Shown piece by piece: positions 33,780 through 42,229 of a stretch of DNA of 64,000 bases (position 1 is the stretch's first letter; the number at the start of each line of letters is the position of its first letter). The notes below the pieces were generated by a model, which was given only the letters and a program-made list of their open reading frames with translations, did not search any database and was not told the DNA's origin. A program made the translations under genes and the position numbers. The stretch comes from Pseudonocardia terrae (lineage in GTDB: Bacteria; Actinomycetota; Actinomycetes; Mycobacteriales; Pseudonocardiaceae): the NCBI RefSeq assembly GCF_021343995.1, contig NZ_JAJTTE010000003.1, positions 124,001-188,000 on the forward strand. Direction: 5' to 3'.

Positions 33780-34955
33780 ATGCGCACCCAGGTCGCCATC
33801 GTCGGCGCCGGCCCCGCCGGGCTCCTGCTGTCCCACCTGCTCGACCGCGCGGGCGTCGAGTCCGTGATCGTCGAGACCCGCTCCCGCGAGTACGTCGAGG
33901 CCCGGATCCGCGCGGGGATCCTCGAGCACTCGACGGTGCAGCTGCTGCACGAGGTGGGGCTGGGGGAGCGGCTGGCCCGCGAGGGCGACGAGCACCGCGG
34001 CATCCACCTGCAGTGGCCCGGCGAGCGCCACCACCTCGACTTCGTGGACCTCGTCGGCCGCAGCGTCACCGTCTACGGGCAGACCGAGGTGACCAAGGAC
34101 CTCGGGAAGGCGCGCGCGGCCGCGGGCCAGGAGATCCGCTACGAGGTCACCGACACCGCGGTCCACGACCTGGAGACCGAGCAGCCGTACGTCACCTTCA
34201 CCGGCCCGGACGGCACGGCCGAGCGCCTCGACGCCGACGTGGTCGTGGGCTGCGACGGCTCGTTCGGGCCCTGCCGCGCCGCCGTGCCCGACGCCGTCCG
34301 GCAGGCCTGGGAGCGTGTCTACCCGTACTCCTGGCTGGGCATCCTCGCCGACGTCGCACCCTCGACCGACGAGCTGATCTACGCCTGGCACCCGGACGGC
34401 TTCGCGCTGCACTCCATGCGGTCGGAGACCGTCTCGCGGCTCTACCTGCAGGTCCCGAACGGCACCGACATCGGCGAGTGGTCCGACGACCGGATCTGGG
34501 ACGCGCTGGCCACCCGGCTCGGCCACGGCCAGGACGGCTGGACGCTGAACCCCGGGCCCGTCACCGAGAAGTCCGTGCTTCCGATGCGCAGCTTCGTGCA
34601 GCAGCCCATGCGGCACGGCCGCCTCTTCCTCGCCGGCGACGCCGCCCACATCGTGCCGCCCACCGGCGCGAAGGGGCTCAACCTCGCGGTGGCCGACGTC
34701 GCCCTGCTCGCCCCGGCCCTGGCCGCGCTGCTGCGCGACAAGGACCCGTCGCTCGCCGACGCGTACTCCGACACCGCCCTGCGCCGGGTCTGGCGCTGCA
34801 CCCACTTCTCCTGGTGGATGACGACGATGCTGCACCAGTCCGGCGACCCGTTCGACGCCCAGCTGCAGCTCTCGCAGCTGCGCTGGGTGGCGAGCAGCGA
34901 GGCCGGCAAGACCGGCCTCGCCGAGAACTACGCGGGCCTGCCGATCGGCTTCTGA
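33780..34955 (+). CDS. pobA: 4-hydroxybenzoate 3-monooxygenase (PobA)
   Basis: 391 residues, matching PobA. FAD fold VAIVGAGPAGLLLSHLL (~5-21), middle motif VVVGCDGSFGPCR (~153-165), and LFLAGDAAHIVPPTGAKGLNLAVADV (~280-306). RIRAGILEHSTVQLL is the characteristic PobA segment near residue 42. It hydroxylates 4-hydroxybenzoate to protocatechuate. No protocatechuate dioxygenase (pcaGH) is present here. The ribosome site is weak. Followed by a strong terminator hairpin. Confidence 0.95.
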   Translation: MRTQVAIVGAGPAGLLLSHLLDRAGVESVIVETRSREYVEARIRAGILEHSTVQLLHEVGLGERLAREGDEHRGIHLQWPGERHHLDFVDLVGRSVTVYGQTEVTKDLGKARAAAGQEIRYEVTDTAVHDLETEQPYVTFTGPDGTAERLDADVVVGCDGSFGPCRAAVPDAVRQAWERVYPYSWLGILADVAPSTDELIYAWHPDGFALHSMRSETVSRLYLQVPNGTDIGEWSDDRIWDALATRLGHGQDGWTLNPGPVTEKSVLPMRSFVQQPMRHGRLFLAGDAAHIVPPTGAKGLNLAVADVALLAPALAALLRDKDPSLADAYSDTALRRVWRCTHFSWWMTTMLHQSGDPFDAQLQLSQLRWVASSEAGKTGLAENYAGLPIGF

Positions 34956-34967
34956 CGCGGCTGTACT

Positions 34968-34997
34968 CGGTCAGTGGCGCCGGGGCGCCACTGACCG
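34968..34997. terminator. Bidirectional terminator between pobA and SDR gene
   Basis: A perfect 14-bp stem, CGGTCAGTGGCGCC (34968-34981) and GGCGCCACTGACCG (34984-34997), with a 2-base loop. It lies between convergent genes and lacks a U-tract, as expected for actinomycetes. Confidence 0.85.
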
Positions 34998-35004
34998 CAC
35001 ACGG

Positions 35005-35838
35005 TCAGCTCAGTTCGTCGATGAAGAAGTCGAGCTCGGGGTCGTCGCCCCCGCCGTAGCGGGAGAAGTCGGTGACCCCGGCCTCGCGCAGGATCTGCAC
35101 GTCGATGAACGTCTCGCCGCTGCGCCCCGGCGGCAGGGACAGCACGGCGACGGCGGCGTCGGCCATGATCTCCGGGTCGCGCGAGCGGTCGACGGTGTCG
35201 GTGCCGCCGAGCAGGTTCTGCACCGCGGCGGTCTTGATCGCGGTCTCCGGCCACAGGCAGTTCGCGGCGACGCCGGCCTCGGCGAACTCGGCCGCCCAGC
35301 CCAGCGTCAGGATCGTCATGCCGAACTTGGACAGCGCGTAGGCCGGGAACTTCCCGAGCCAGTGCGGCGCCATCGTGACCGGCGGGGACAGCGTGAGCAC
35401 CCGCGCCCGGTCGGACTTGCGCAGGTGCGGCAGGGCCGCCTTGAACAGCAGGAACGTGCCGCGCGAGTTGATCTGCTGCATCAGGTCGTAGCGCTTGACG
35501 CTGAGTTCCTCGGTGCCGGTGAGGTTCAGCGCCGAGGCGTTGTTGACCACGATGTCGATCCCGCCGAACCGCTCGACGGCCTGCGTTGCGGCGCGCTCGA
35601 CGTCCTCCTCCTTGCGGACGTCGCCGACCACGGCGAGGGCCTGCCCGCCGGCCTGCTCGATCTCGGCGACGGCGGTGTGCACCGTGCCGGGCAGTCGCGG
35701 GTCGGGCTGGTCGGTCTTGGCCAGGATGACGACGTTGGCGCCGCGCCGGCCGGCGGCGACGGCGATGGCCAGCCCGATGCCACGGCTGCCGCCGGACATC
35801 AGGATCGTGCGGCCGGCCAGGGCGTCCTGCTCGGTCAC
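35005..35838 (-). CDS. SDR-family oxidoreductase, HSDL2-like
   Basis: 277 residues. NAD(P) motif ILMSGGSRGIGLAIAVAAG (~12-30), VVNNASALNLTG (~100-111) and the catalytic YALSKFGM (Tyr/Lys). The extended C-terminal part with CLWPETAIKTAAVQNLLGG is typical of the HSDL2-type SDR subfamily, which is linked to acyl-CoA metabolism. The ATG follows GGAGGAG. A perfect 12-bp palindrome lies about 40 bases upstream, a likely operator. No functional link to the neighbouring pobA is seen. Confidence 0.85.
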   Translation of the reverse strand: MTEQDALAGRTILMSGGSRGIGLAIAVAAGRRGANVVILAKTDQPDPRLPGTVHTAVAEIEQAGGQALAVVGDVRKEEDVERAATQAVERFGGIDIVVNNASALNLTGTEELSVKRYDLMQQINSRGTFLLFKAALPHLRKSDRARVLTLSPPVTMAPHWLGKFPAYALSKFGMTILTLGWAAEFAEAGVAANCLWPETAIKTAAVQNLLGGTDTVDRSRDPEIMADAAVAVLSLPPGRSGETFIDVQILREAGVTDFSRYGGGDDPELDFFIDELS

Positions 35839-35877
35839 GGGCTCCTCCTCTGCGCTGGGGACGCCCGGACAGTAACA

Positions 35878-35889
35878 GTCAGATCTGAC
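35878..35889. promoter_or_regulatory. Palindromic operator upstream of the SDR gene
   Basis: GTCAGATCTGAC is a perfect 12-bp palindrome. It lies just after the VOC stop and about 40 bases before the SDR start, next to a TACTGT -10-like hexamer on the minus strand. Likely a repressor site; the regulator is not identified. Confidence 0.45.
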
Positions 35890-35891
35890 CG

Positions 35892-36260
35892 CTACCGGGT
35901 GACCTCCACCACGACGAGCACGTTCCCGTCCGGGTCGCGCAGCGTGAACATGGGCGGGGCGTACTCGCCCATCCGCAGCACCTCCGGGTCGACGTCGACG
36001 CCGCGCTCCCGCAGCTCGGCATGCGCTGCGTCGGCATCGGGGCTGGCCAGCCGGATCGCCGTGCCCAGCCCGGTGGGCGCGGGCTCGCCGGCGACCAGCG
36101 CGATGGAGGTCGCCGCGCCGGGCGGGGCGACCTCGAGCCAGCGGCCCTCGCCGAACGGGGCGTCGAGCCGCTTCTCGAGGCCGAGCGCCCCGACGTAGAA
36201 CTCCAGCGCCTTCTCCTGGTCGCGGACGGTGAGCGCCACGGTGTGGATGTCGCTGATCAT
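35892..36260 (-). CDS. VOC-family (glyoxalase-like) protein
   Basis: 122 residues: two beta-alpha-beta-beta-beta modules beginning IHTVALTVRDQEKALEFYVGALGLEKR and ending FTLRDPDGNVLVVVEVT. Metal-ligand positions are the His in the first module and the C-terminal Glu. The ATG at 36260 follows GGAGGAGGG; the longer frame upstream is unlikely. VOC proteins include glyoxalases, ring-cleavage dioxygenases and antibiotic-resistance proteins; this short single-domain type is usually a lyase-like protein of unknown substrate. Confidence 0.85.
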   Translation of the reverse strand: MISDIHTVALTVRDQEKALEFYVGALGLEKRLDAPFGEGRWLEVAPPGAATSIALVAGEPAPTGLGTAIRLASPDADAAHAELRERGVDVDPEVLRMGEYAPPMFTLRDPDGNVLVVVEVTR

Positions 36261-36421
36261 GGTGTCCCTCCTCCTCGGGTCGTCGAACGGTGGACCCGGC
36301 CGTGCCGCGGAACTCATCGGCCGTCGTCGGCCGGGAGGGCTCCTCGGCCCCGGACCTACCGGCCCGGAGAATTCACCCGCCCCGGGATGTCCGTCCGCAA
36401 GATCGGGAGCACGATGGCGGC

Positions 36422-37195
36422 ATGAGCGCTCCCGTCCGCATCGGGCTGCAGCTGCAGCCCCAGCACGCCGACTACGGCCGCATCCGCGACACCCTGCTCG
36501 CCGCCGAGGAGGCGGGCGCCGACGTCGTCTTCAACTGGGACCACTTCTTCCCGCTCTACGGCGACCCCGACGGCAAGCACTTCGAGTGCTGGACCATGCT
36601 CGGCGCCTGGGCCGAGACCACGAGCCGCGTCGAGATCGGCGCGCTGGTCACGTGCAACTCGTACCGCAACCCCGAGCTCCTGGCCGACATGGCCCGCACG
36701 GTCGACCACATCTCGCACGGCCGGCTCATCCTCGGGATCGGCTCCGGCTGGTTCGAGAAGGACTACGACGAGTACGGCTACGACTTCACGACCGCGGGCC
36801 GCCGGCTCGACGACCTCGGCGCCGCCCTGCCTCGCATTCGCGACCGCTGGTCGAAGCTGAACCCGGCCCCGACCCGCGACATCCCGATCCTCATCGGCGG
36901 CGGCGGGGAGAAGAAGACCCTGCGCCACACCGCCGAGCACGCCACGATCTGGCACGGCTTCGGCGACGCCGGGACCGTGCGGCACAAGTGCTCCGTGCTC
37001 GACGGGCACTGCCGTGATCTCGGCCGGGACCCGGCCGAGATCACCCGGTCCTGCGGCGTGCAGGCCCCGCCCGAGGAGACCGCGCAGGAGCTCCTCGACG
37101 CCGGGGTCTCGCTGTTCACCGTGGGCGTGGGCGGGCCGGACTACGACCTCTCGCTGCTCAAGGAGTGGATCGCCTGGCGCGACTCACGGGACTGA
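36422..37195 (+). CDS. LLM-class F420-dependent oxidoreductase
   Basis: 257 residues of the luciferase-like TIM-barrel family: RIGLQLQPQHADYGRIRDTLLAAEEAGADVVFNWDHFFPLYG at the start (shown as family pattern), LLADMARTVDHISHGRLILGIGSGWFEKDYDEYG (~90-122) and PILIGGGGEKKTL (~160). The GIGSGW motif is typical of F420-dependent members. The ATG at 36422 is followed by the family start; the upstream frame is non-coding. It is slightly short for the family (usual 280-340). Substrate unknown. Its stop lies in an 11-bp tandem repeat. Confidence 0.88.
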   Translation: MSAPVRIGLQLQPQHADYGRIRDTLLAAEEAGADVVFNWDHFFPLYGDPDGKHFECWTMLGAWAETTSRVEIGALVTCNSYRNPELLADMARTVDHISHGRLILGIGSGWFEKDYDEYGYDFTTAGRRLDDLGAALPRIRDRWSKLNPAPTRDIPILIGGGGEKKTLRHTAEHATIWHGFGDAGTVRHKCSVLDGHCRDLGRDPAEITRSCGVQAPPEETAQELLDAGVSLFTVGVGGPDYDLSLLKEWIAWRDSRD

Positions 37196-37220
37196 GCCGG
37201 GACTGAGCCGGGACTGAGCC
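37188..37220 (+). repeat. 11-bp tandem repeat at the LLM stop codon
   Basis: Three perfect copies of GGGACTGAGCC at 37188-37198, 37199-37209 and 37210-37220. The first contains the TGA stop of the LLM gene (37193-37195). A degenerate 22-bp-family-like core CGCGACTCACG lies just before it. Period is half of 22; kinship with the larger family is a guess. Confidence 0.75.
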
Positions 37221-37235
37221 GAGACCGGGTCGCGG

Positions 37236-38273
37236 TCACGCGAGCTCGTCGCGGAGCAGGGCGGCGGCGCCCGCCATCGCCCGCATCTTCCCGGCGGCCG
37301 AGTCGCGCGGCAGGTACTTCATCCCGCAGTCGGTGGCGATGACGATCTGCTCCGGCGGGAGGCGGTCGAAGGCGCGCCGCACCCGCCCCGCGACCGTCTC
37401 GACGGACTCCACGGCGTGGTCCGACAGGTCGATCACGCCGAGGAGGATGGTCTTGTCCTTCAGGTCCGCGAGCACCCCGAGGTCCAGCCCGGACTGCGCG
37501 GTCTCGATGGAGATCTGGTCGGCGGTGCAGCCGGCCAGCTCGGGCAGGAACGAGTAGCCCTCGGGGCGCTCGTGGATGATCGCCGCGTAGCCGAAGCAGA
37601 GGTGCACTACGGTGGTGCCCGGCACGCCCTCGAGCGCGGCGTTCAGCGCGGCGAGTCCGTAGGAGCGGGCCGCGTCGGGGCGGGCCTGCAGGTACGGCTC
37701 GTCGATCTGGACGACGTCGGCGCCGGCCGCGAACAGGTCCTTGATCTCGGCGTTCACGGCGGCGGCGTAGCCCATCGCCGCGGACTCGGGGTCCGGGTAG
37801 TGGTCGTTCTGCGCCTGCTGGGACATGGTGAAGGGCCCGGGCACGGTCATCTTCACCGTGCGGTCGGTGTGGGCCTTGAGGAAGCGCAGGTCGTCGACCT
37901 GCACGGGACGCGGCCGGGAGATCGCCCCGACGATCCGGGGCACCGGATTGGGGTGCCCGCTGCGGTCCAGCGCCGTGCCGGGGTTGTCGACGTCGACGCC
38001 CTCGAGTGCGGTGGCGAAGTGGTTCGAGTAGCTCTCCCGCCGGATCTCCCCGTCGGTGACGATGTCGAGCCCGGCCTCCTCCTGCTCCCGGATCGCGACC
38101 CGGGTCGCGTCGTCCTGGGCCTCGGCGAGGTGCTCCGGCGGGATCCGCCAGAGCTCGCGGGCGCGGACCCGGGGCGGGAAGCGGCCGGCCAGGCGGGCGC
38201 GGTCGATCAGCCACTCGGGCTGGGCGTAGCTGCCGACCAGGGACGTGGGCAGCAGCGGCAACGTCTTCGGCAC
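37236..38273 (-). CDS. MetE-like (cobalamin-independent methionine synthase C-terminal family) protein
   Basis: About 345 residues, only the catalytic C-terminal barrel of MetE. Zinc ligands are visible as His and Cys in VVHLCFGYAA (~210), a Glu downstream and Cys in ATDCGMKYLP (~325). Stand-alone proteins of this type act as methyltransferases or as 2-hydroxypropyl-CoM/related lyases. The GTG at 38273 (GGAGG upstream) is chosen; a GTG at 38294 would overlap the MDR stop (GTGA). It closes an operon with ring-cleavage and CoA-ester genes, so a C-S lyase or methyl transfer role in that pathway is possible. Confidence 0.8.
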   Translation of the reverse strand: MPKTLPLLPTSLVGSYAQPEWLIDRARLAGRFPPRVRARELWRIPPEHLAEAQDDATRVAIREQEEAGLDIVTDGEIRRESYSNHFATALEGVDVDNPGTALDRSGHPNPVPRIVGAISRPRPVQVDDLRFLKAHTDRTVKMTVPGPFTMSQQAQNDHYPDPESAAMGYAAAVNAEIKDLFAAGADVVQIDEPYLQARPDAARSYGLAALNAALEGVPGTTVVHLCFGYAAIIHERPEGYSFLPELAGCTADQISIETAQSGLDLGVLADLKDKTILLGVIDLSDHAVESVETVAGRVRRAFDRLPPEQIVIATDCGMKYLPRDSAAGKMRAMAGAAALLRDELA

Positions 38274-38290
38274 GTGCTCCTCCAGGGATG

Positions 38291-39253
38291 TCACGACTCG
38301 GGCGGGTGTCGGACGACGAGCACGATCCGGCCCTCGGCGGTGCCCGCGGCCTGGCGCTCCCAGGCCGGGCCGGCGTCCGCGAGCGGGACGGTCTCGTGGG
38401 CGACGGTCAGCTGGTCCTGCCCGGCGAGGAACGCGACCGACTCGGCGCGCTCCTCGCGGGTCAGGGCGTTGTTGGTGTAGCCGAGCACGCGCAGGGACCG
38501 ACTGCGCAGCGTCGACGAGTCGAGCGGGCTGGTCTCGCCGGCGGAGCCACCGAGGTGGACGAGCCGTCCGCCGGTGCCGAGCGCCCGGGCCGCCGCGGCG
38601 GCGGGCACGCCGTAGAGCGGGTCGAGGACCAGGTCGGCGGGACGGCCGGCGGCCTCGGTGAGCCGCGTGGCGAGTTCGCCGACGTCGTCGGTGTCCAGCG
38701 CGACCACGGCGTCGGCCCCCGCGGTGCGCGCCCGCTCCTGCGCCGCCGCCGACCGGGCGGCGGCCACGACCCGCGCCGCCCCGGCCAGGCGGGCGAGCTG
38801 CACCGCGGCCTGGCCCACCACGCCACCCGCGCCCAGCACGATCACGGTCTCGCCCTCCGTCAGCCCGCCCGTGCCGGTCAGGGCCCGGTGCGCGGCCACC
38901 GCGGACAGGCCGAGCGCGGCCAGCCGGACGGGGTCGACGCGCGCGGGCAGGCGGACGAGATCGGCCTCGGGCACGCACGCGACCGCGGCCATGCTGCCGT
39001 CGCCCGGGGCCATCCCGGCCGAGGTCGGGAACCACACCGTGCGTCCGTCGACCGTCCCGACGCCCTGCACGCCCGGCACGTACGGGGTGCGTGGCACGCC
39101 GAAGTACGAGGTCCCGGAGGCGCACAGCAGGTCCAGCGGGGTGATCGGGGCGGCCAGGACGTCGACGAGCACCTGGCCGGGCCCGGGCTGCGGCGGCTCG
39201 CGGTCCGCGACCACGGGCGGCCGGCCGGGCTCCGGGATCAGCGCGGCGCGCAC
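38291..39253 (-). CDS. MDR-family quinone oxidoreductase-like reductase
   Basis: About 320 residues of the zinc-free medium-chain dehydrogenase/quinone oxidoreductase type. N-terminal GroES-like domain (GPGQVLVDVLAAPITPLDLLCASG) and Rossmann motif VIVLGAGGVVGQAAVQLARLAG (~145-165), then LDPLYGVPAAAAARALGTGGRLVHLGGSAG (quoted as family region ~215-245). It probably uses NADPH to reduce a quinone or enone. The start (GTG 39253) is uncertain; there is no clear ribosome site. Within the operon it could reduce maleylacetate or another unsaturated product. Confidence 0.82.
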   Translation of the reverse strand: MRAALIPEPGRPPVVADREPPQPGPGQVLVDVLAAPITPLDLLCASGTSYFGVPRTPYVPGVQGVGTVDGRTVWFPTSAGMAPGDGSMAAVACVPEADLVRLPARVDPVRLAALGLSAVAAHRALTGTGGLTEGETVIVLGAGGVVGQAAVQLARLAGAARVVAAARSAAAQERARTAGADAVVALDTDDVGELATRLTEAAGRPADLVLDPLYGVPAAAAARALGTGGRLVHLGGSAGETSPLDSSTLRSRSLRVLGYTNNALTREERAESVAFLAGQDQLTVAHETVPLADAGPAWERQAAGTAEGRIVLVVRHPPES

Positions 39254-39287
39254 GGGTCGGTGTCCATTTTCGCTCCGCGAGCTGCGC

Positions 39288-40148
39288 TCATGCGGGCTGC
39301 AGGCGGAAGTCGTACCGGGCCTCGAGCCAGGGCACCTCCGACCTGCCGCCGTCGGGCGTCGGGCCGGGCTCGCGCTCGGTGAACGCCACCACCAGCTCCT
39401 GTTTCGTGCCGAACACGACGTCGCTGTCCAGGAACTCGGCACCCTCCTGGAACAGGTGGGTGATCAACGGGGCGTACCCGTCGACGGCGAGCAGGAAGTG
39501 CACGTGGGCCGGCCGGAAGTGGCTGATCCCCGTCCTGCTGATCAGGTCGCCGACGGGCCCGTCCATCGGGATCGAGTAGCCCTTGGGCGCGATGGTGCGC
39601 ACGCAGTAGGAGCCGTCCGCGCGGGTCGTGTACTTCGCCCGCAGCCGGGCCTCGTCGACGTCGGGCAGCTGGGCCTCGTAGACGCCGTCGGCGTCGGACT
39701 GCCAGACGTCGAGGACGGCGCCGCCGACCGGCGTGCCGTCGAGTGCCGTGACGGTGCCGCTGACGTAGAGCGGGGTGCCGGGCAGGCCGTCGGACATGTC
39801 GCCGCCGAAGTCCAGCTCGGGCGAGCCGTCGATGTGGAACGGACCGAGAACCGTGGCCGGGGTCGCGGCGGGGTCGAGCCGGTTGTTCATCTGCACGACC
39901 AGCATGGACAGCCCCAGCACGTCCGAGGCCAGGATGAACTCCTCGCGCTTCTCGTCGCTGATCTGCCCCGTCGCCGTCAGCCACTGCATCGCGGCCATCC
40001 ACTCGGCCTCGGTCAGCCGGACCTCGCGGGCGAAGTCGTGCAGGTGCCGGACCAGCGCGGTGAGCACCTCACGGGTGCGCGGGTCGTGCGCCGTGCCCCA
40101 GCGCTCCACCGCGAGGTCGGTGATGTTCTCCTCGGTGACCAGCTTCAT
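39288..40148 (-). CDS. Hydroxyquinol 1,2-dioxygenase-like intradiol dioxygenase
   Basis: 286 residues. The N-terminal helical domain (VLTALVRHLHDFAREVRLTEAEWMAAMQWLTATGQ, ~30-65) is typical of catechol/hydroxyquinol dioxygenases. Fe(III) ligands are recognisable: Tyr in DADGVYEAQ, Tyr in PKGYSIPMDG and two His in FRPAHVHFLL. EFILASDVLGLSMLVVQMNNR resembles the hydroxyquinol branch. It would cleave hydroxyquinol or a similar triol between the hydroxyls to maleylacetate. It lies 34 bases before the MDR gene start. Confidence 0.88.
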   Translation of the reverse strand: MKLVTEENITDLAVERWGTAHDPRTREVLTALVRHLHDFAREVRLTEAEWMAAMQWLTATGQISDEKREEFILASDVLGLSMLVVQMNNRLDPAATPATVLGPFHIDGSPELDFGGDMSDGLPGTPLYVSGTVTALDGTPVGGAVLDVWQSDADGVYEAQLPDVDEARLRAKYTTRADGSYCVRTIAPKGYSIPMDGPVGDLISRTGISHFRPAHVHFLLAVDGYAPLITHLFQEGAEFLDSDVVFGTKQELVVAFTEREPGPTPDGGRSEVPWLEARYDFRLQPA

Positions 40149-40183
40149 CGCTGCCTCCCGCGTTCGTCAGAGGTCCCGCACCG

Positions 40184-40993
40184 TCAGGACGGTCGGTAGG
40201 GGTCCGGGTCGACCGGCTTGTTGTGGAGGTCGACGGACAGGAAGATGTCGTTGCCCACGGGGTGCCGGAGCTCCTCGGCGAGCTGGCCGATGAGCCCGGC
40301 GGTGCGGGCGAGCAGGGCGAACCCGCGCAGCAGCTCCAGCGGCAGGCCCAGGTCGGCCAGCGCCGCGCCGCACACGCCGGCACCGTTGAGCGGCAGGGTC
40401 CGCCCGAGGACCTGCGGGTGGACGCGGCCGATCGCGGCGAACAGCTCCAGGTGCGGCCCGACCAGGTCCTCCTCACGAGCGATCGCGTAGAGCCGGCGCG
40501 TGCGCGGGTCGCCGTCCTTGTGCACGTGGTGGCCGAGCCCCGGCACGAACCTCTTCGCCTCGCGCTGCTCACGAACGACCTGCAGGGCGATCTCGTCCCA
40601 GCCGGCCGCGTCCATCGGAAGCTGGTCCGGCAGCCGCTCGTGCAGGAACCGGCCGCAGTCCTCGGTCACGCCGAGGAACCGCGATCCGCCGCCGAGCAGC
40701 CCCGCGGCCAGCGCGCCCTGCACGGAGTCCGGGGCGGACAGGTAGGTCAGCCGGGTGACGATCGCGGTCGGGGTGAAGCCGTGGTCGGCCAGCGCGGCCA
40801 GCACGGCCTCGAACACCCTGGTCTCGCCCTTGCTCGGGCGGCGCTGGGTGGCGAGCCAGAAGGCGAGCTCGCCGAACCCGACCTGGCCCATGACGTCGTC
40901 GGCCAGGTCCTGGCCGAGCAGGGTGATCTTCTCGCGCGACGCCGCGCCCAGCGCCGTCGCGTACTCGCGGACCGGTTCGTGCTGGTCAGGCAT
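40184..40993 (-). CDS. Citryl-CoA lyase-like citrate synthase-family protein
   Basis: 269 residues, well below the ~370-430 of citrate synthase. It has the citrate synthase fold pattern: VRYATALGAAS..., GLGHHVHKDGDPRTRRLYAIAREE (~160-183, the His/Arg motif) and GNDIFLSVDLHNKPVDPDPYR at the end. Short proteins like this are named citryl-CoA lyase and cleave or form acyl-CoA C-C bonds. It overlaps the CoA-transferase stop by eight bases, suggesting that a CoA ester made by that enzyme is split here, possibly to acetyl-CoA and a keto acid. Confidence 0.85.
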   Translation of the reverse strand: MPDQHEPVREYATALGAASREKITLLGQDLADDVMGQVGFGELAFWLATQRRPSKGETRVFEAVLAALADHGFTPTAIVTRLTYLSAPDSVQGALAAGLLGGGSRFLGVTEDCGRFLHERLPDQLPMDAAGWDEIALQVVREQREAKRFVPGLGHHVHKDGDPRTRRLYAIAREEDLVGPHLELFAAIGRVHPQVLGRTLPLNGAGVCGAALADLGLPLELLRGFALLARTAGLIGQLAEELRHPVGNDIFLSVDLHNKPVDPDPYRPS

Positions 40994-42149
40994 CCTCGCT
41001 CAGCCACTTCCTCAGTTCGGCGCCGTGCTCGTCGAGCTCCGGCGGGGGGAGCCGGTAGACCGCGGGCGTGGCGGAGAACCGGATCGGGTGCCGCGTGGTG
41101 GGTACCGCACGATCACCCTCCCCGACGGGGACGACGGGGTCGAGCCCGAACCGCTCGGCCATCGCGAAGCCGCCGTCGATGGTCTGGATCGGCCCGGCCG
41201 GCACGCCGGCCGCGGTGAGCAGGTCGAACCACTCCACCGCGGTCTTCTGCCGCAGCCGGTCGACCAGGATGGGCCGCAGCTCCTCCCGGTTGGCGGTGCG
41301 ATCGGCGTTGCGGGCGAAGCGCGGGTCGTCCGCGACCTCGGGGACGCCGAGGACCCCGCAGAGCTTGCGGAACTGGGAGTCGTTGGCGGCGGCGACGATC
41401 AGGTCGTCGTCGGCGGTCGGCAGCGGCTCGTAGGGGAAGACGCTGGGGTGGGCGTTGCCCATCCGGTACGGCACGGTGCCGCTGGCGACCCACGCGGAGC
41501 TGTGGTTGACCAGCCCCGTCAGCGCCGAGGACAGCAGGTTGACCTCGACGTACTGGCCCTCGCCGGTGCGGTCCCGGTGGCGCAGCGCGGCGAGGATGCC
41601 GATGGCGGCGTGGTTGCCGGCCATGACGTCGAAGACGGAGATCCCGGCCCGGTACGGCGGCCCGTCGGCGTCGCCGGTCAGGCTCATCAGCCCGGACATG
41701 GCCTGCACCATCAGGTCGTAGCCCGGCACGTCCTTGCCCGGGCCGGACCCGAACCCGCTGATCGAGGCGTAGACGACGCCGGGGTTGGCCTCGCGGACGG
41801 CGGCGTAGTCCAGCCCGAACCGGGTCATCCCGCCCGGCTTGAGGTTCTCGATCACGACGTCGGCGCGCCGGGCGAGCTCGCGGGCGGCGGCGAGGTCGGA
41901 CTCGTCGCGCAGGTCCAGGGCGATCGACCGCTTCCCGCGGTTGACCCCGAGGTAGTAGGTGGACACGCCCTCGCGCACCGGCGGGGTCCAGGTCCGGGTG
42001 TCGTCGCCCGCCGGGCCCTCGACCTTCACCACCTCGGCGCCCATGTCCGCCAACAACATCGTGGCGTACGGCCCGGCGAGGATCCGGGAGAAGTCGGCCA
42101 CCAGCAGCCCGGCGAGCGGGCCGCCCGCCGGGGGATCGGGCGTGGTCAT
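40986..42149 (-). CDS. CaiB/BaiF family III CoA-transferase
   Basis: 387 residues. N-terminal LLVADFSRILAGPYATMLLADMGAEVVKVEGP (~14-45) and the catalytic Asp in VPGYDLMVQAMSGLMSLTGD (~155-170), then GMTRFGL and MAGNHAAIGILAALRHR (~185-205). Family III enzymes move CoA between dicarboxylic acids. The ATG at 42149 follows AGGAGG. It overlaps the citryl-CoA-lyase-like gene, making an activation plus cleavage pair. It is the first structural gene of the operon; the IclR gene is 80 bases upstream. Confidence 0.9.
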   Translation of the reverse strand: MTTPDPPAGGPLAGLLVADFSRILAGPYATMLLADMGAEVVKVEGPAGDDTRTWTPPVREGVSTYYLGVNRGKRSIALDLRDESDLAAARELARRADVVIENLKPGGMTRFGLDYAAVREANPGVVYASISGFGSGPGKDVPGYDLMVQAMSGLMSLTGDADGPPYRAGISVFDVMAGNHAAIGILAALRHRDRTGEGQYVEVNLLSSALTGLVNHSSAWVASGTVPYRMGNAHPSVFPYEPLPTADDDLIVAAANDSQFRKLCGVLGVPEVADDPRFARNADRTANREELRPILVDRLRQKTAVEWFDLLTAAGVPAGPIQTIDGGFAMAERFGLDPVVPVGEGDRAVPTTRHPIRFSATPAVYRLPPPELDEHGAELRKWLSEDA

Positions 42150-42229
42150 CCGAATGGCCTCCTGCCCTCCTGTCCGCTGCACGGACATCCGTCCGGCGTC
42201 ATCGATTCTTCGTCCTGCCGGGGGTGGCG

